The position numbers and the translations under genes were made by a program. From Caldilineaceae bacterium (GTDB lineage Bacteria; Chloroflexota; Anaerolineae; Caldilineales; Caldilineaceae): a DNA stretch of 25,723 nt. The notes beneath the pieces are model-generated. The model was not told where the DNA came from. It worked only from the letters and a program-made list of their open reading frames with translations, and did no database searches. This document shows positions 6,506-15,666 of the stretch, in pieces. The DNA lies in NCBI GenBank assembly GCA_020634755.1, contig JACKBC010000068.1:1-25723 (forward strand). Reading direction: 5' to 3'. Each line of letters opens with the position of its first letter. Position 1 is the stretch's first letter.

Positions 6506-9500
6506 ATGAGACGTACCTCATTAGGTGGTTCAAAAGTTGCACGTTTGTTTTTGGTTCTTGCATTGTTGTATAGCCTCAATCTTCAATTAGCCAGGCCGGT
6601 GTATGCACAAAGTGCGGAGCCGACGCTTATCTTATGGCCTAATGAGCCCAGCGTTGGTGGCAACTTACGCATCAGCAGCTATGGCCTCTCTCCTGGGCAA
6701 AACGTTACACTTGTACTGGATGGCAATGCCTCCATATCTTTAGGGCAAGCAAATACAGGGCGCACGGGAACAATTCCCCCACAAACATTCAGGCTGCCCA
6801 CGGATATTGCGGCGGGCGACTATGTGCTCTCCGTGGTTAATGATGGCGGCTTTGGTCTTGTGTCCACGGATATTGTCGTTGGTCCGGCGTTAACCATTGC
6901 GCTCAATCCCGCTAGTGGTGCACCAGGGACAGTGGTAAATTTTACGGTGGATCATATCGCTCAGGGCGACCTGCAACTGACGTATGCAGGCCTCACCGTT
7001 TTTGGACCAGTCCCCGTGAGCGGGCAGTCCTACAGCGGCGCCTTTGTCGTTCCCAATGATCGCCCCGAGCCGCTTGGGCAGCCCACACAGGTGATTGCCC
7101 AGAACAGACGCCACGGCTTGCTGATTGCCCAGGGCGAAGCCACGTTCCAGTCCCAGGCCACGATTGCTGCCGATGGGTATCGGCTTACCAACTTACAGAT
7201 CCCCACAGCGCCGGCCGACTTTGGCAGCACCTTTACCATTGGCGGCGCCATCACGCCCCCGCCGATTGGCGATCTGGAAGCGTATGATATCGTGCCCATG
7301 TGGCAATCGGCAGATGGGCATGTCTTTCCCATTGGCAATGGTCCGGCGCAAATCGAGACAAACGGGACCTTTAGCATCCAAGCCCACGTGCCCTCACTTT
7401 TTCAGGGCGATCCGGTTGCCGCGCAGAATGGGGATAAAGTGGGGCTGGTGCTCACTGCACCCAACACCGTTCCCCTGCCAAGTTATCAGGAGGGTCCCAA
7501 GCCGCCCGACGGCCCGTCGCTCTTTGTACAGGTTATAGCCGGTGACACTGGCCAGGTCATTGAAGAGGCCAAAATTCGAGTCGAAAAGCACCCCATCATC
7601 TTTCAGGCGGGTTCTGTCTTAACGGGCAATGTGAGCCAGATTGGTCTCAATACGGGCGAGGAACTGACTCCAGAGCAGCAGCAAGCGGTCAAAGATGCGC
7701 AATTGCTTTGCGATTCCCTTTTGCCACCCCCCCAAAATAAACCGATTCAACTCAAAGAGGCAATTGACCCCACGCAGGAGAGCTTCTTCACCCTTCCCAT
7801 CTATGCCAACTGGCTTCAGCAGAATGCAGCGCCGCTATCGGCCGCGAATGCGCAGAGCACACAGATGGATGCTATGGCTGGTGCAGAGGCAGCTGTTGGC
7901 GCCACCTATCGCCTTTACATTGATGCGATTGCCCAAGGCTATGGTGAGGTTGGCAGTGATAACAAGGCGAAAGTAGCCTGGACCGATGTAATCTACCGCA
8001 GTGATCTAAAGATATATACGGACGTCACTGGCCTGCCTTTACCCAACCCGCTGCAAATTACGCTCAGCAAATTGCCCGATTATGCGATTTCGCCACTGGG
8101 GCTTGTGATTCCCATGCTCGAAGGTTTGGCCGATGTCAGCGACGCGTCTGCCACCTTTGGCGCCTACTATTCGCTTAAAGATTTGCCGTCTGGAATTGAT
8201 GCTCCTGCTACAACCAATGCAAAGGTGACGGTCAATCTCAGCCTTTCCGCCTATCAAACCTATCTAAATGACGCCCGCGGCGCCGGCCTGCGCCTCTATA
8301 TCGATAATAAGCCAATTGGTTACTTTAAATTTGTTTTTGATCCAAATGTGAACTGCGCCCACAAGCCGGGCGAGGCCCCCGGTGAACCCTTTTACCGGGG
8401 AACGCTAACCCTCAACAATCCCCATCTCTTGCCGGTGGGGGATCTGCCACTGCGCCTGGAAGCCAAGCTAAAGTCGGGTCAAACGCATCATTTTGATTAT
8501 AAGCTGGGAATGGCCGCCCTACCGGCATGGATTTTGAATACAGATTACAAACAGCGCAAAATAACCTGGTCACCGAGTAAAGTGACTTTAGCGGGTGTAC
8601 GTTACAGTCCCAACGAGTCTGTGGAGCTAAACCAGTCTTTAGGCGACGACTACTTTGGCCAGGTCAATAACAAATCCAGCCTGGATCTTCGGTACACACA
8701 AACGCTGCTGAGTAATGGAACAAATCAGCCCAAACAAAGTGGCGGCACCAACACCGTGGCTTGGAATGAAACGATGCCCCAATGTTCAACCACCACGGGT
8801 GACTGTCCGCCATCTGCCACCGTAGCAGCCAGCCAGGTCAACAATACTATCCACATTGATGACGCCTTTTCATCGCCGCGTGTTGTCAGCCCGCCGGCTG
8901 AATTAATTTACGGCATCCCGGTGATTGCCAACGTTACCATCGGTGTCAAAACGTGGTATGAAGTTGAGGTAGCGCTAAAGGGCGATATTAGCCTGGACAG
9001 CATTGAGCAAGGGCCACAGGTTGATCTAACGGTGGCGCCCTCGGCAAACGCCGGTGTGGACGCCTATGGCGACCTAACGATCCTAGCGGATATTGTGGCC
9101 GATGCGCAGATCCATTTTATTCCCCAGTTTGGCGTAACGGTGCCGGTACGTTTCACGAATTCCGGCATCGATGATGCCAATATCTGTTTTGGTTACCGGT
9201 TGGACTACGCCTGGAAGGGCAGCGTTGGCTGTGTACCCAGAGTCTGCGTGCCATTTGTAGGCTGTACGGGAGGTTGGTGTGCCTGGAAAGATAGCGATAT
9301 CGATTCGATTATTGCCCCAGGCCATATTCCCGAGTCCAGCAGCGTCTGTAAATCGCCGCCAGACCCGCCCAATCCCTTTATTGTAAGCAGTGCATCCACT
9401 TCATCGTTTGCGGCACCGGCAATTTCCGCCAAACCCGCCGTAGCCACAGACGGCGTGGGCCACACCATGGCGGTTTGGCGTACTGAAAACAATGAAATTG

Positions 9501-11332
9501 TGGTGAGTCAATACAACGGTCTAACCTGGAGCTCCCCTTTTTCGCTGACCACGGCGGTGGCTGCCGCCGCGCCCGGTGTAGCTTTCTTTGCCCCCAGTCA
9601 AGCGGTAGCGGTGTGGACGCAAAGCGCCATTCTGGAAGAACCCACTGCGGCGCTGGCATTTGAGCAGGCCATTCAGCAACAGTTTTTGGCTTATCGGGTC
9701 TGGAACGGCGCCACTTGGTCCAGGCCCCAAACATTGGTTGGGCCCACCTCGGGTGATGGCGGCGTCGTCCTCGCCGGTTGTGCCAGCAGCGTAACCGGCT
9801 GTCCCACCGGCGGCGCCGTCACTGCGCTGTGGATACACAACGCAGGCGCCAGCTTTACCCAGCACCAATTCCAAATATATAGCTCAACTTTTCAGAATGG
9901 CGCTTGGAGCAATCCGCAGCCGGTTGATGCGGCCAGCAACGGCGCCGACGGCCAACCCTTGATTGTTTATCGCAATGGGATGGCGCTGGCCGGTTGGGTG
10001 CGCGATGCCGACCGGGATTTCACCACCGCCAATGACCGGCAATTTGTATTGCGCCCCCTGGATGGCAGCAGTCCCGCTAGCATCTTAACCGATCTGCCCA
10101 ATAACATTGTTTCTGGCTCACTGGCGGTAAAGAGCAGTGGCGAGCTTGTTCTCGCCTTTACTGCCGCCAATACTGGCGCGCTGCTGGGGCCGCACAGCGA
10201 CCTCTACGTAGCTACGCAAACATGCGCCCAGGCCAATTGCATTTGGCAAATTCACCAATTGATGGACGTGCATGGACGCCCCATTCGCGCCGAGCGGCCG
10301 GTAGCTGTCGTTGACAATCAAGACCAAATTTCCATCACCTTTCGCGGGCTTGGCTTTGGGCCCGATAATGCAGGCCAAGAAGTGGTATATCCGGAAGATC
10401 CGCCCGGCATGGCCCAGCTAACTGGTGAACTGGCGCAAATTGAGTTCAATAATACACCGCAAGTTAACATTAACTATTTGAGTCACAATGGCGCGGTGAA
10501 CTGGCAGCCCACCGCCATTTATGAGCCGCTGAGCAACAGCAAATTGGCCTTTGCCGTGCAAAATGTAACGGCTAGCGCCAGCGCCGCCAGCGAATCGAAA
10601 AGTTCCGTCAGCGCCATTGCCAGCGAGCAGCCGCTAATTGTGGCCCAAACGGAGCAGCTGCCAGACTTCACCATACGGACGGCGACCATACTTTCCCCAG
10701 CGCAGGCCTCGGAATTGGCCGTCGAATTATGGGTCGAGAATCTCGGTCTGCCCACAGTCCCCGCCGCCGGCGCGTCAGCCGTAGACCTCATCGCCACCTG
10801 GAACGGCGGTTATGGGATCGGTACACCGGGTGGTACGTTGGCGCTACCGGATCTGGGCGCCGCTCAAAGCAAAAAAGTGACGTTCAACATTGCCGCCCCG
10901 CCGCCAGGTTTAGAGCGCCCCCAGATGCTTTTTATTACCGTTAACCCCGGCCAACGAGTGGAAGAACGCCGCCTGGACAATAACCAGTGGCGCATGGCCG
11001 TCGGCGGCTTACCAACGCCCTTTGCGGTAACCGTAGCCACAGGTGAAGAAGCGCCCACTGTTTTTCTGGAATGGGAGAGTGCCGCGGATACGCGGGTGGC
11101 AGGCTATCGCGTTTATCGGCTGGATGCAAACAATCAGCGCCAGCTGGCCGGAAGTACCTTCTTACCAGGCTGGGTAGATGTTCAGACGCAGCCTGGTCAA
11201 TCCTATCGGTATGTGATCACCAGTTTCTCCAGCTTTGGTAACGAATCCGATCCCAGCCATATCATAGAAATTCAAGTACCGCAGCGACCTGAAATTCAGC
11301 ATGATTTCTATCTACCGATGATCACTCGCTGA
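6506..11332 (+). CDS. giant secreted multidomain protein (CARDB, FnIII, beta-propeller-like)
   Basis: A 1608-aa exported protein. AGGGAGG lies 4 nt before the ATG. Residues 1-35 are a signal peptide with a Leu-rich core and a cleavage site near VYAQS. Ig-like beta domains follow (about 38-350: LRISSYGLSPGQNVTLVLDG, PASGAPGTVVNFTVD). A long unassigned middle comes next, then a Cys-rich segment (about 893-921, CVPRVCVPFVGC). A repeat region at about 975-1290 has propeller-like blades (GHTMAVWRTENNEIVVSQYNG, LTWSSP). A CARDB-like domain starts at 1386 (PDFTIRTATI, QRVEERRLDNNQWR). An FnIII-like domain lies at about 1502-1595 (VFLEWESAADTRVAGYRVYR). The protein ends HDFYLPMITR, similar to the end of the secreted protein at 2299-3159. 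No enzyme motif is recognised; a surface adhesion or matrix role is an inference. It stands alone, without a same-strand partner. Confidence 0.8.
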   Translation: MRRTSLGGSKVARLFLVLALLYSLNLQLARPVYAQSAEPTLILWPNEPSVGGNLRISSYGLSPGQNVTLVLDGNASISLGQANTGRTGTIPPQTFRLPTDIAAGDYVLSVVNDGGFGLVSTDIVVGPALTIALNPASGAPGTVVNFTVDHIAQGDLQLTYAGLTVFGPVPVSGQSYSGAFVVPNDRPEPLGQPTQVIAQNRRHGLLIAQGEATFQSQATIAADGYRLTNLQIPTAPADFGSTFTIGGAITPPPIGDLEAYDIVPMWQSADGHVFPIGNGPAQIETNGTFSIQAHVPSLFQGDPVAAQNGDKVGLVLTAPNTVPLPSYQEGPKPPDGPSLFVQVIAGDTGQVIEEAKIRVEKHPIIFQAGSVLTGNVSQIGLNTGEELTPEQQQAVKDAQLLCDSLLPPPQNKPIQLKEAIDPTQESFFTLPIYANWLQQNAAPLSAANAQSTQMDAMAGAEAAVGATYRLYIDAIAQGYGEVGSDNKAKVAWTDVIYRSDLKIYTDVTGLPLPNPLQITLSKLPDYAISPLGLVIPMLEGLADVSDASATFGAYYSLKDLPSGIDAPATTNAKVTVNLSLSAYQTYLNDARGAGLRLYIDNKPIGYFKFVFDPNVNCAHKPGEAPGEPFYRGTLTLNNPHLLPVGDLPLRLEAKLKSGQTHHFDYKLGMAALPAWILNTDYKQRKITWSPSKVTLAGVRYSPNESVELNQSLGDDYFGQVNNKSSLDLRYTQTLLSNGTNQPKQSGGTNTVAWNETMPQCSTTTGDCPPSATVAASQVNNTIHIDDAFSSPRVVSPPAELIYGIPVIANVTIGVKTWYEVEVALKGDISLDSIEQGPQVDLTVAPSANAGVDAYGDLTILADIVADAQIHFIPQFGVTVPVRFTNSGIDDANICFGYRLDYAWKGSVGCVPRVCVPFVGCTGGWCAWKDSDIDSIIAPGHIPESSSVCKSPPDPPNPFIVSSASTSSFAAPAISAKPAVATDGVGHTMAVWRTENNEIVVSQYNGLTWSSPFSLTTAVAAAAPGVAFFAPSQAVAVWTQSAILEEPTAALAFEQAIQQQFLAYRVWNGATWSRPQTLVGPTSGDGGVVLAGCASSVTGCPTGGAVTALWIHNAGASFTQHQFQIYSSTFQNGAWSNPQPVDAASNGADGQPLIVYRNGMALAGWVRDADRDFTTANDRQFVLRPLDGSSPASILTDLPNNIVSGSLAVKSSGELVLAFTAANTGALLGPHSDLYVATQTCAQANCIWQIHQLMDVHGRPIRAERPVAVVDNQDQISITFRGLGFGPDNAGQEVVYPEDPPGMAQLTGELAQIEFNNTPQVNINYLSHNGAVNWQPTAIYEPLSNSKLAFAVQNVTASASAASESKSSVSAIASEQPLIVAQTEQLPDFTIRTATILSPAQASELAVELWVENLGLPTVPAAGASAVDLIATWNGGYGIGTPGGTLALPDLGAAQSKKVTFNIAAPPPGLERPQMLFITVNPGQRVEERRLDNNQWRMAVGGLPTPFAVTVATGEEAPTVFLEWESAADTRVAGYRVYRLDANNQRQLAGSTFLPGWVDVQTQPGQSYRYVITSFSSFGNESDPSHIIEIQVPQRPEIQHDFYLPMITR

Positions 11333-11472
11333 GCTGAATCATGCTATCCGCGAACACATAACCAATGGTTGGCATCATTGTATTCGCTTTATTTACAAAA
11401 TTCACCCCTCAGAAATCTGTTCAGATAGCGCATATGCGACCAAAATACGCCCGCTGCGCCAGGTGCATCAAA

Positions 11473-11512
11473 TCTATTTACGCATCAACCAAATGGTTGA
11501 TGCGTAAATAGA
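11473..11512. repeat. perfect 19-bp hairpin
   Basis: The arms 11473-11491 (TCTATTTACGCATCAACCA) and 11494-11512 are exact reverse complements with only AA between them. There is no T-run on either side, so a normal intrinsic terminator is unlikely. It may be part of a mobile or structured element. Confidence 0.9.
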
Positions 11513-11688
11513 CCGCCGTCTCCTCACAAATCCATCGGTTGGTGGGCTACAAAATTGTGTTTCTCTGACGAGCACCAGCCAAAATCGTGATTCTGCGCAA
11601 GTCGTTCCTCAATAAGTGACCGTACCGCCGCTGTAACCACGGCGTTAGAAAAGGGCATTTTACGCCTCAACAAATCCGAAGGCATCCG

Positions 11689-11734
11689 CTTGCATCGCTT
11701 TGGCGGCGGCATGCCGCCGCCAAAGCGATGCAAG
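11689..11734. repeat. 46-bp perfect palindrome
   Basis: CTTGCATCGCTTTGGCGG opens a 23-bp arm (11689-11711) that is followed directly, with no loop, by its exact reverse complement (11712-11734). The centre is GCATGC. Such a long uninterrupted palindrome can extrude a cruciform or form a very stable RNA hairpin. Confidence 0.92.
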
Positions 11735-11862
11735 TTCCGCTGGTGCTATCGGGCGCTTACCAGACAGATTCTAGCTGTTCTAGTTGCGTTTCGGCTAGAA
11801 AGTGGATGATGGTAATGAATCTCGTCCCCAATGTAAAGCGTTTCCCCGCTACGAGCATTGCA

Positions 11863-11891
11863 GTGTCAGGTAGGTCAAAATATGCTATACT
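11863..11891 (+). promoter_or_regulatory. extended -10 promoter for the RHH/HNH cassette
   Basis: TGCTATACT (11883-11891) is an extended -10 box. GTGTCA (11863-11868) sits 17 bp upstream of TATACT as a four-of-six -35 match. It would start a transcript near 11898, about 45 nt before the first start codon of the cassette. Confidence 0.5.
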
Positions 11892-11946
11892 GTGACTAAC
11901 TTCAAAATTGTTTGCTTTACCATTCGTGCATAGCAGGAGGGAAATG

Positions 11947-12360
11947 ATGCCCATGCAAACGATAACCTTATCATTGCCCGAATCGACCTTTTTACGTTTC
12001 GAGCAGATGTCTAAAGTGACGCATCGTCCGTTGGTCGAACTCGTTCTCCGTGCAGTCGAAGTTGGCAGCCCACCGGGTTGGGAGGAAGCACCGGCGCGTT
12101 TTCAAACCGATTTAGCCGCCCTCGATCGCTTGGACAATCAATCACTCTGGCAAATTGCCAAAGCGAACCGTGGCGAAACCGAGGCGGCTCGTTTACAGGA
12201 GTTACTGGATAGACGCAGCGATTCCACAATCTCTGCGCCTGAAGAGCAAGAGTTGAGTGTGCTCGTGGAAGAAGCCGATCGTTTTATGCTTTGTAAAGCC
12301 CACGCGGCGGCATTGTTACGCTGGCGTGGTGAGATCATTCCACCAGCGGAACAATTGTAA
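11947..12360 (+). CDS. small RHH/CopG-like protein paired with HNH nuclease
   Basis: A strong ribosome binding site, AGGAGG (11935-11940), lies 6 nt before ATG 11947. ATGs at 11944 and 11953 are also in frame, so the start is uncertain by one or two codons. The product is about 137 aa. It opens with MQTITLSLPESTFLRFEQMS followed by RPLVELVLRAVEVG, a short strand and two helices like a ribbon-helix-helix (CopG-type) DNA-binding domain. The rest is helical and acidic, with RFQTDLAALDRLDNQSLWQIA and a conserved-looking EADRFMLCKAHAAALLRWRG end. I recall similar proteins next to HNH genes in cyanobacteria, but cannot check this. The stop codon overlaps the next start by one base (TAATG), so the two genes are translationally coupled. 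The role may be regulator, antitoxin-like partner or nuclease accessory. Confidence 0.7.
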   Translation: MPMQTITLSLPESTFLRFEQMSKVTHRPLVELVLRAVEVGSPPGWEEAPARFQTDLAALDRLDNQSLWQIAKANRGETEAARLQELLDRRSDSTISAPEEQELSVLVEEADRFMLCKAHAAALLRWRGEIIPPAEQL

Positions 12361-12791
12361 TGAGTGTCTATCTGACTAATGAACTACGTGAACAATTGCT
12401 GGATGCCGATGACCATCGCTGTGTATATTGCCATACCACACAGGCAAATTCAGGTTATCCAATGGTTGTCGACCACATCAAACCACGTAGTAGGGGTGGG
12501 CTAACTCTTTTCATAAACCTGTGCTTTGCTTGCTACCGCTGCAATCTATTCAAAAGTGATAGGACTGAAAGTGATGATCCGCTTACCGGTGAGATGACGC
12601 CACTTTTTGATCCGCGGCATCAACATTGGACAGAACATTTTGCGTGGTCGAATGATGGAATTCAAGTCATTGGTATTACACCAGAAGGCCGTGTAACGGT
12701 GATTGCGCTCAACATGAACAATGATGCGATTGTTGATGCCCGACGCAACTGGGTGCGCGTTGGTTGGCATCCACCTGCAGTTCGCGAATAG
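12360..12791 (+). CDS. HNH endonuclease
   Basis: A 143-aa protein starting at the ATG that shares its A with the preceding TAA. The N-terminal two-thirds is an HNH nuclease domain. Cys21-x2-Cys24 and Cys58-x2-Cys61 form the zinc knuckle, Asp38-His39 lies in VVDHIKPRSRGG, Asn53 follows, and Asn62 with Lys65 complete the beta-beta-alpha metal site. All catalytic positions are present, so it should cut DNA. The C-terminal part (TPLFDPRHQHWTEHF, GRVTVIALNMNN) is not a known specificity domain. No terminal repeats, methyltransferase or phage genes accompany it. With the coupled small protein it forms a two-gene cassette. It converges with the rph gene, whose stop lies 33 bp further on. Confidence 0.9.
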   Translation: MSVYLTNELREQLLDADDHRCVYCHTTQANSGYPMVVDHIKPRSRGGLTLFINLCFACYRCNLFKSDRTESDDPLTGEMTPLFDPRHQHWTEHFAWSNDGIQVIGITPEGRVTVIALNMNNDAIVDARRNWVRVGWHPPAVRE

Positions 12792-12823
12792 CTCCGCTAT
12801 CATACCACTTTCGTTTATTTTCT

Positions 12824-15442
12824 CTACAGAATTTCCACAAAGCCATCTGTGCCATTCACGCGGATTCTCTGGCCATCGTGGATCAGCTTGGTGGCATTCT
12901 CGACGCCAACAACGGCCGGCAAGCCATATTCGCGGGCGATTACGGCGCCGTGGGTCATCAGCCCGCCCACTTCGGTGACCAGCCCTTTGATGGAGACGAA
13001 TAGCGGCGTCCAGCTTGGATCCGTAAAGGCAGTGACCAAGATATCGTCCTCTGCAATGTCAGCGTCTGCCATCTTTAAGATGACGCGCGCCCGCCCCTCG
13101 ACAACACCGGAAGAAACAGCCAGGCCGATCAGGGCGGCGGCGGGGAGATTTTCACGTTTGTAGGCGCCGGTAATGATCTCGCCGTCAGAGGTGATCACGC
13201 GGGGCGGCGTTAGTTTGTCATAGAATTTGTATTCAGCTTTGCGTTTGTCGATGAGCTGCGCATCCAGTTGATGGGTGCGGACGACTTCGTGCAGCTCTTC
13301 AAAGGTGAGATAGTAGATATCTGCGGCCGCCTGAATGACGCCCGCTTGGGCAAGGCGTGCGGCTTCTTGCAGCAATGCTTGCTTATAAACAAAGTAGCGA
13401 CTGACCAGCGCATATTTGGGATATTCCCGATAGCCAATGAAATTGCGCACCAGGTCGATATTGTGCTTGGTTTCGGCGGCTTTTTGTTGACCGTCTGGCA
13501 ATTGGGCCAATTGGGCCAATAACGCTTCTGCTTTGGCCAACGCTTCCTGTCGCCCTTGCCCAAATCGGCGCCGGCTTTCCCCCGGCGCAAAGTTTTTGAC
13601 GTTGCTGAGAAGCAGGGGAACCAGCGTCGTGGGGTCCTCGCGCCAGCGGGTGCGCGTGATGTCGATCTCGCCGGCACAGCGCATGCCGTACTGGTCGAGA
13701 AAAGCCGCGATGGCAGCACGGGCTTGCTGTCCGCCAGCCACCTGTGCCAGTCCAGCCCAAAAGTCATCTTCTTGGCCATGCTGCCACCGGCCATGCTGCA
13801 AGTAGGCGATCACTTCTGGGTGGGGCCGCAGCGCATCGGCCACATCCAAAAGCGCCAGCCCCATTTCCGACGTAATATTGTTGGGCACGGATTGCGAAAG
13901 CGTGTCGGCCGCGTTCTTCTCGCCCAACCATTCGTTCATCTTTTCGTTGAGCCAGGCGGAGGCACTGATCGCCGCCATAAAGACTGCCGAACTCTCTGGG
14001 TCAAATAGCAGCGCCCTGGCTTGCTGAATATCTTCCAGAATAAAATCAAAGAGCTCCGATCCAGATTTGGTTTGAATGGTCTCTTTCAGCGCGGCAATCG
14101 AGCTTTGACTCTTCTTGATCAGATCGGCGACGATGGTGGGGTCGTCTGGATTGGGCGGTGGCGCCCCCGCGGGCGGTCCGACGCGACTGCTTTGGCCGGC
14201 GGCGTCATCGGCTGCTAATTTGATGAAATCGCGCTCGACAATGGTTTGTAGGGCGGTTGCCATCAGCGGATCATGTTGCCCCATGACATTCAATAACATG
14301 GCTCGGCTGGCCAGCGCTGACAGATGCTGGGTGACATCCACAAACAAGCGGCCGCCCGCTTTGCGCATGGGCGCACGCGTGACCATGAGGAAAAATGATA
14401 GCCCCAATGGCTTGATGGGATCGGTCATCATCTGTTGGTGGCTGACCGAAATATAGACGTGATCCCCGGCATCATTGGCTTCCGGAATGGGGAATAGCGT
14501 TGTGATGGGCCGGCTCTGGACAATATACATTATGTCATCCGCCACGCACCATTCAATATCCTGGGGCGCGCCGAAATGTTCTTCAATCTGCCTGCCAAGC
14601 TGCGCAAGCAGCAAAATCTGCGCATCGCTCAGCGCCGGTTGATTCTGCTGTGCGGACGCAATCGCTACTTCCTGCGTGCCGCTGGCTTTGGCGGCCACAA
14701 TTGCCAGCTTCTTGGCCGCAATCTGCTTGTCGATAATGGCGCCGTCCCGCACTTTATAGACATCCGCATTCACCAGGCCGGCAACCAGCGCTTCACCCAA
14801 TCCAAAGCTGGCGTCAATCGATAGCACCTTACGGTTAGAGGTGACTGGATCGGCCGTGAACAGAATGCCGGATGCCTGTGGGAAGACCATCTTCTGCACC
14901 ACCACCGCCAGATGCACTTGACGGTGGTCAAAGCCATTTTGCAACCGGTAGATTACCGCTCGATCCGTAAAAAGCGAGGCCCAGCACTGGCGGATATGCT
15001 GGAGGATGGCCGCCTTGCCAATAATGTTTAAATAGCTATCCTGCTGGCCGGCAAAGGAGGCCGTGGGCAGATCCTCGGCGGTGGCGCTGGAGCGGATTGC
15101 GTAGGCCTCATTTTCGCCCAGCTGCGAGATCGCCTGGGCGATCTCATGCGCAATCTCTTTCGGAATGGCTGTTTCTTCAATCACGCGGCGAATCTCAGCG
15201 CACAGTGCACCGATTTTAGCGCGCTCTTCTACCTGGATCTGCGATAACTGATCCAGTAAGGGATTGAGCGCAGACGTTTCTACAATGACTCTTTGAAAAG
15301 CGGCGGTCGACACGCAGAAGCCATCCGGCACGTGGATGCCTTCGATCTTGACAAGTTCCCCCAGGTTTGCGCCCTTCCCTCCAACTACGTTGATTTTTGT
15401 TTTGTCAATCTCTTGAAAAGAGAGTACATATGGTGTTTTCAT
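12824..15442 (-). CDS. rph: rifamycin phosphotransferase-type enzyme (PEP synthase-like)
   Basis: I choose the ATG at 15442 (872 aa), because GGGGAG lies 8 nt upstream; the longer frame to 15496 adds a sequence without family resemblance. The protein has an N-terminal ATP-grasp domain with GGKGANLGEL (residues 21-30), then a central region with HQQMMTDPIKPLGLSFF, GEIDITRTRWREDPTTLVP and YREYPKYALVSRYFVYKQALL. The C-terminal swivelling phospho-His domain has GGLMTHGAVIAREYGLPAVVG with the catalytic His831. This order and these segments match rifamycin-inactivating phosphotransferases, which transfer the beta-phosphate of ATP to rifamycins, rather than housekeeping PEP synthase (PpsA), whose C-terminal domain is a PEP-binding barrel. 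Length agrees with the roughly 870 aa of that family. It is often annotated as PEP synthase. A divergent efflux-type transporter next to it supports a resistance role. Confidence 0.85.
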   Translation of the reverse strand: MKTPYVLSFQEIDKTKINVVGGKGANLGELVKIEGIHVPDGFCVSTAAFQRVIVETSALNPLLDQLSQIQVEERAKIGALCAEIRRVIEETAIPKEIAHEIAQAISQLGENEAYAIRSSATAEDLPTASFAGQQDSYLNIIGKAAILQHIRQCWASLFTDRAVIYRLQNGFDHRQVHLAVVVQKMVFPQASGILFTADPVTSNRKVLSIDASFGLGEALVAGLVNADVYKVRDGAIIDKQIAAKKLAIVAAKASGTQEVAIASAQQNQPALSDAQILLLAQLGRQIEEHFGAPQDIEWCVADDIMYIVQSRPITTLFPIPEANDAGDHVYISVSHQQMMTDPIKPLGLSFFLMVTRAPMRKAGGRLFVDVTQHLSALASRAMLLNVMGQHDPLMATALQTIVERDFIKLAADDAAGQSSRVGPPAGAPPPNPDDPTIVADLIKKSQSSIAALKETIQTKSGSELFDFILEDIQQARALLFDPESSAVFMAAISASAWLNEKMNEWLGEKNAADTLSQSVPNNITSEMGLALLDVADALRPHPEVIAYLQHGRWQHGQEDDFWAGLAQVAGGQQARAAIAAFLDQYGMRCAGEIDITRTRWREDPTTLVPLLLSNVKNFAPGESRRRFGQGRQEALAKAEALLAQLAQLPDGQQKAAETKHNIDLVRNFIGYREYPKYALVSRYFVYKQALLQEAARLAQAGVIQAAADIYYLTFEELHEVVRTHQLDAQLIDKRKAEYKFYDKLTPPRVITSDGEIITGAYKRENLPAAALIGLAVSSGVVEGRARVILKMADADIAEDDILVTAFTDPSWTPLFVSIKGLVTEVGGLMTHGAVIAREYGLPAVVGVENATKLIHDGQRIRVNGTDGFVEIL

Positions 15443-15572
15443 ATGGCTTGCTCCCCGTTTGTATGAAATCTGTCGCAGAGATGCTGCTGATAGCATGAGT
15501 CATGTAAAGCTGTGCTCGTTCCCCCAACAGACAAACGTCCTACGCCGCGCAAACGAATCTCTATTGAACTCT

Positions 15573-15591
15573 ATGATAGACTTGACATAGA
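15573..15591. promoter_or_regulatory. candidate operator/promoter between rph and the efflux gene
   Basis: TCTATG (15570-15575) and CATAGA (15586-15591) form a 6-bp-arm inverted repeat with a 10-bp spacer. It overlaps TATCAT on the minus strand (15578-15573), a possible -10 box for rph, and TTGACA on the plus strand (15582-15587), which lacks a matching -10 box. It could be the binding site of a shared repressor. This is weak evidence. Confidence 0.3.
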
Positions 15592-15666
15592 TCAGTAACT
15601 GTTCACCGCTACCATCTACTGCCCCACTGTCCGACCGAAAACTCTTGATTTATTAATTTATTAACG

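Larger units (their letters stand above)
11333..11943. other. gene-free region rich in palindromes
   Basis: A 600-bp interval between the giant gene and the RHH/HNH cassette. It contains a 19-bp-arm hairpin (11473-11512), a looser inverted repeat (11641-11666, GGCGT...ACGCC), a 46-bp perfect palindrome (11689-11734), a 7-bp inverted repeat TTCTAGC/GCTAGAA (11769-11775 and 11794-11800) and the cassette promoter (11863-11891). Two short minus-strand frames in it have no ribosome binding site or recognisable family. No typical intrinsic terminator with a T-tract was found after the giant gene. Confidence 0.6.

Noticed and set aside
11524..11733. 69-codon minus-strand frame
   Set aside because: It starts inside the 46-bp palindrome, has no ribosome binding site and matches no family I recognise. 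I cannot exclude a decayed gene remnant.
11757..11954. 65-codon minus-strand frame
   Set aside because: It runs through the promoter and ribosome binding site of the RHH/HNH cassette and has no family resemblance.
15582..15610. TTGACA as a plus-strand -35 box for the MFS gene
   Set aside because: No acceptable -10 box follows at 16-18 bp (ACCGCT at 17).
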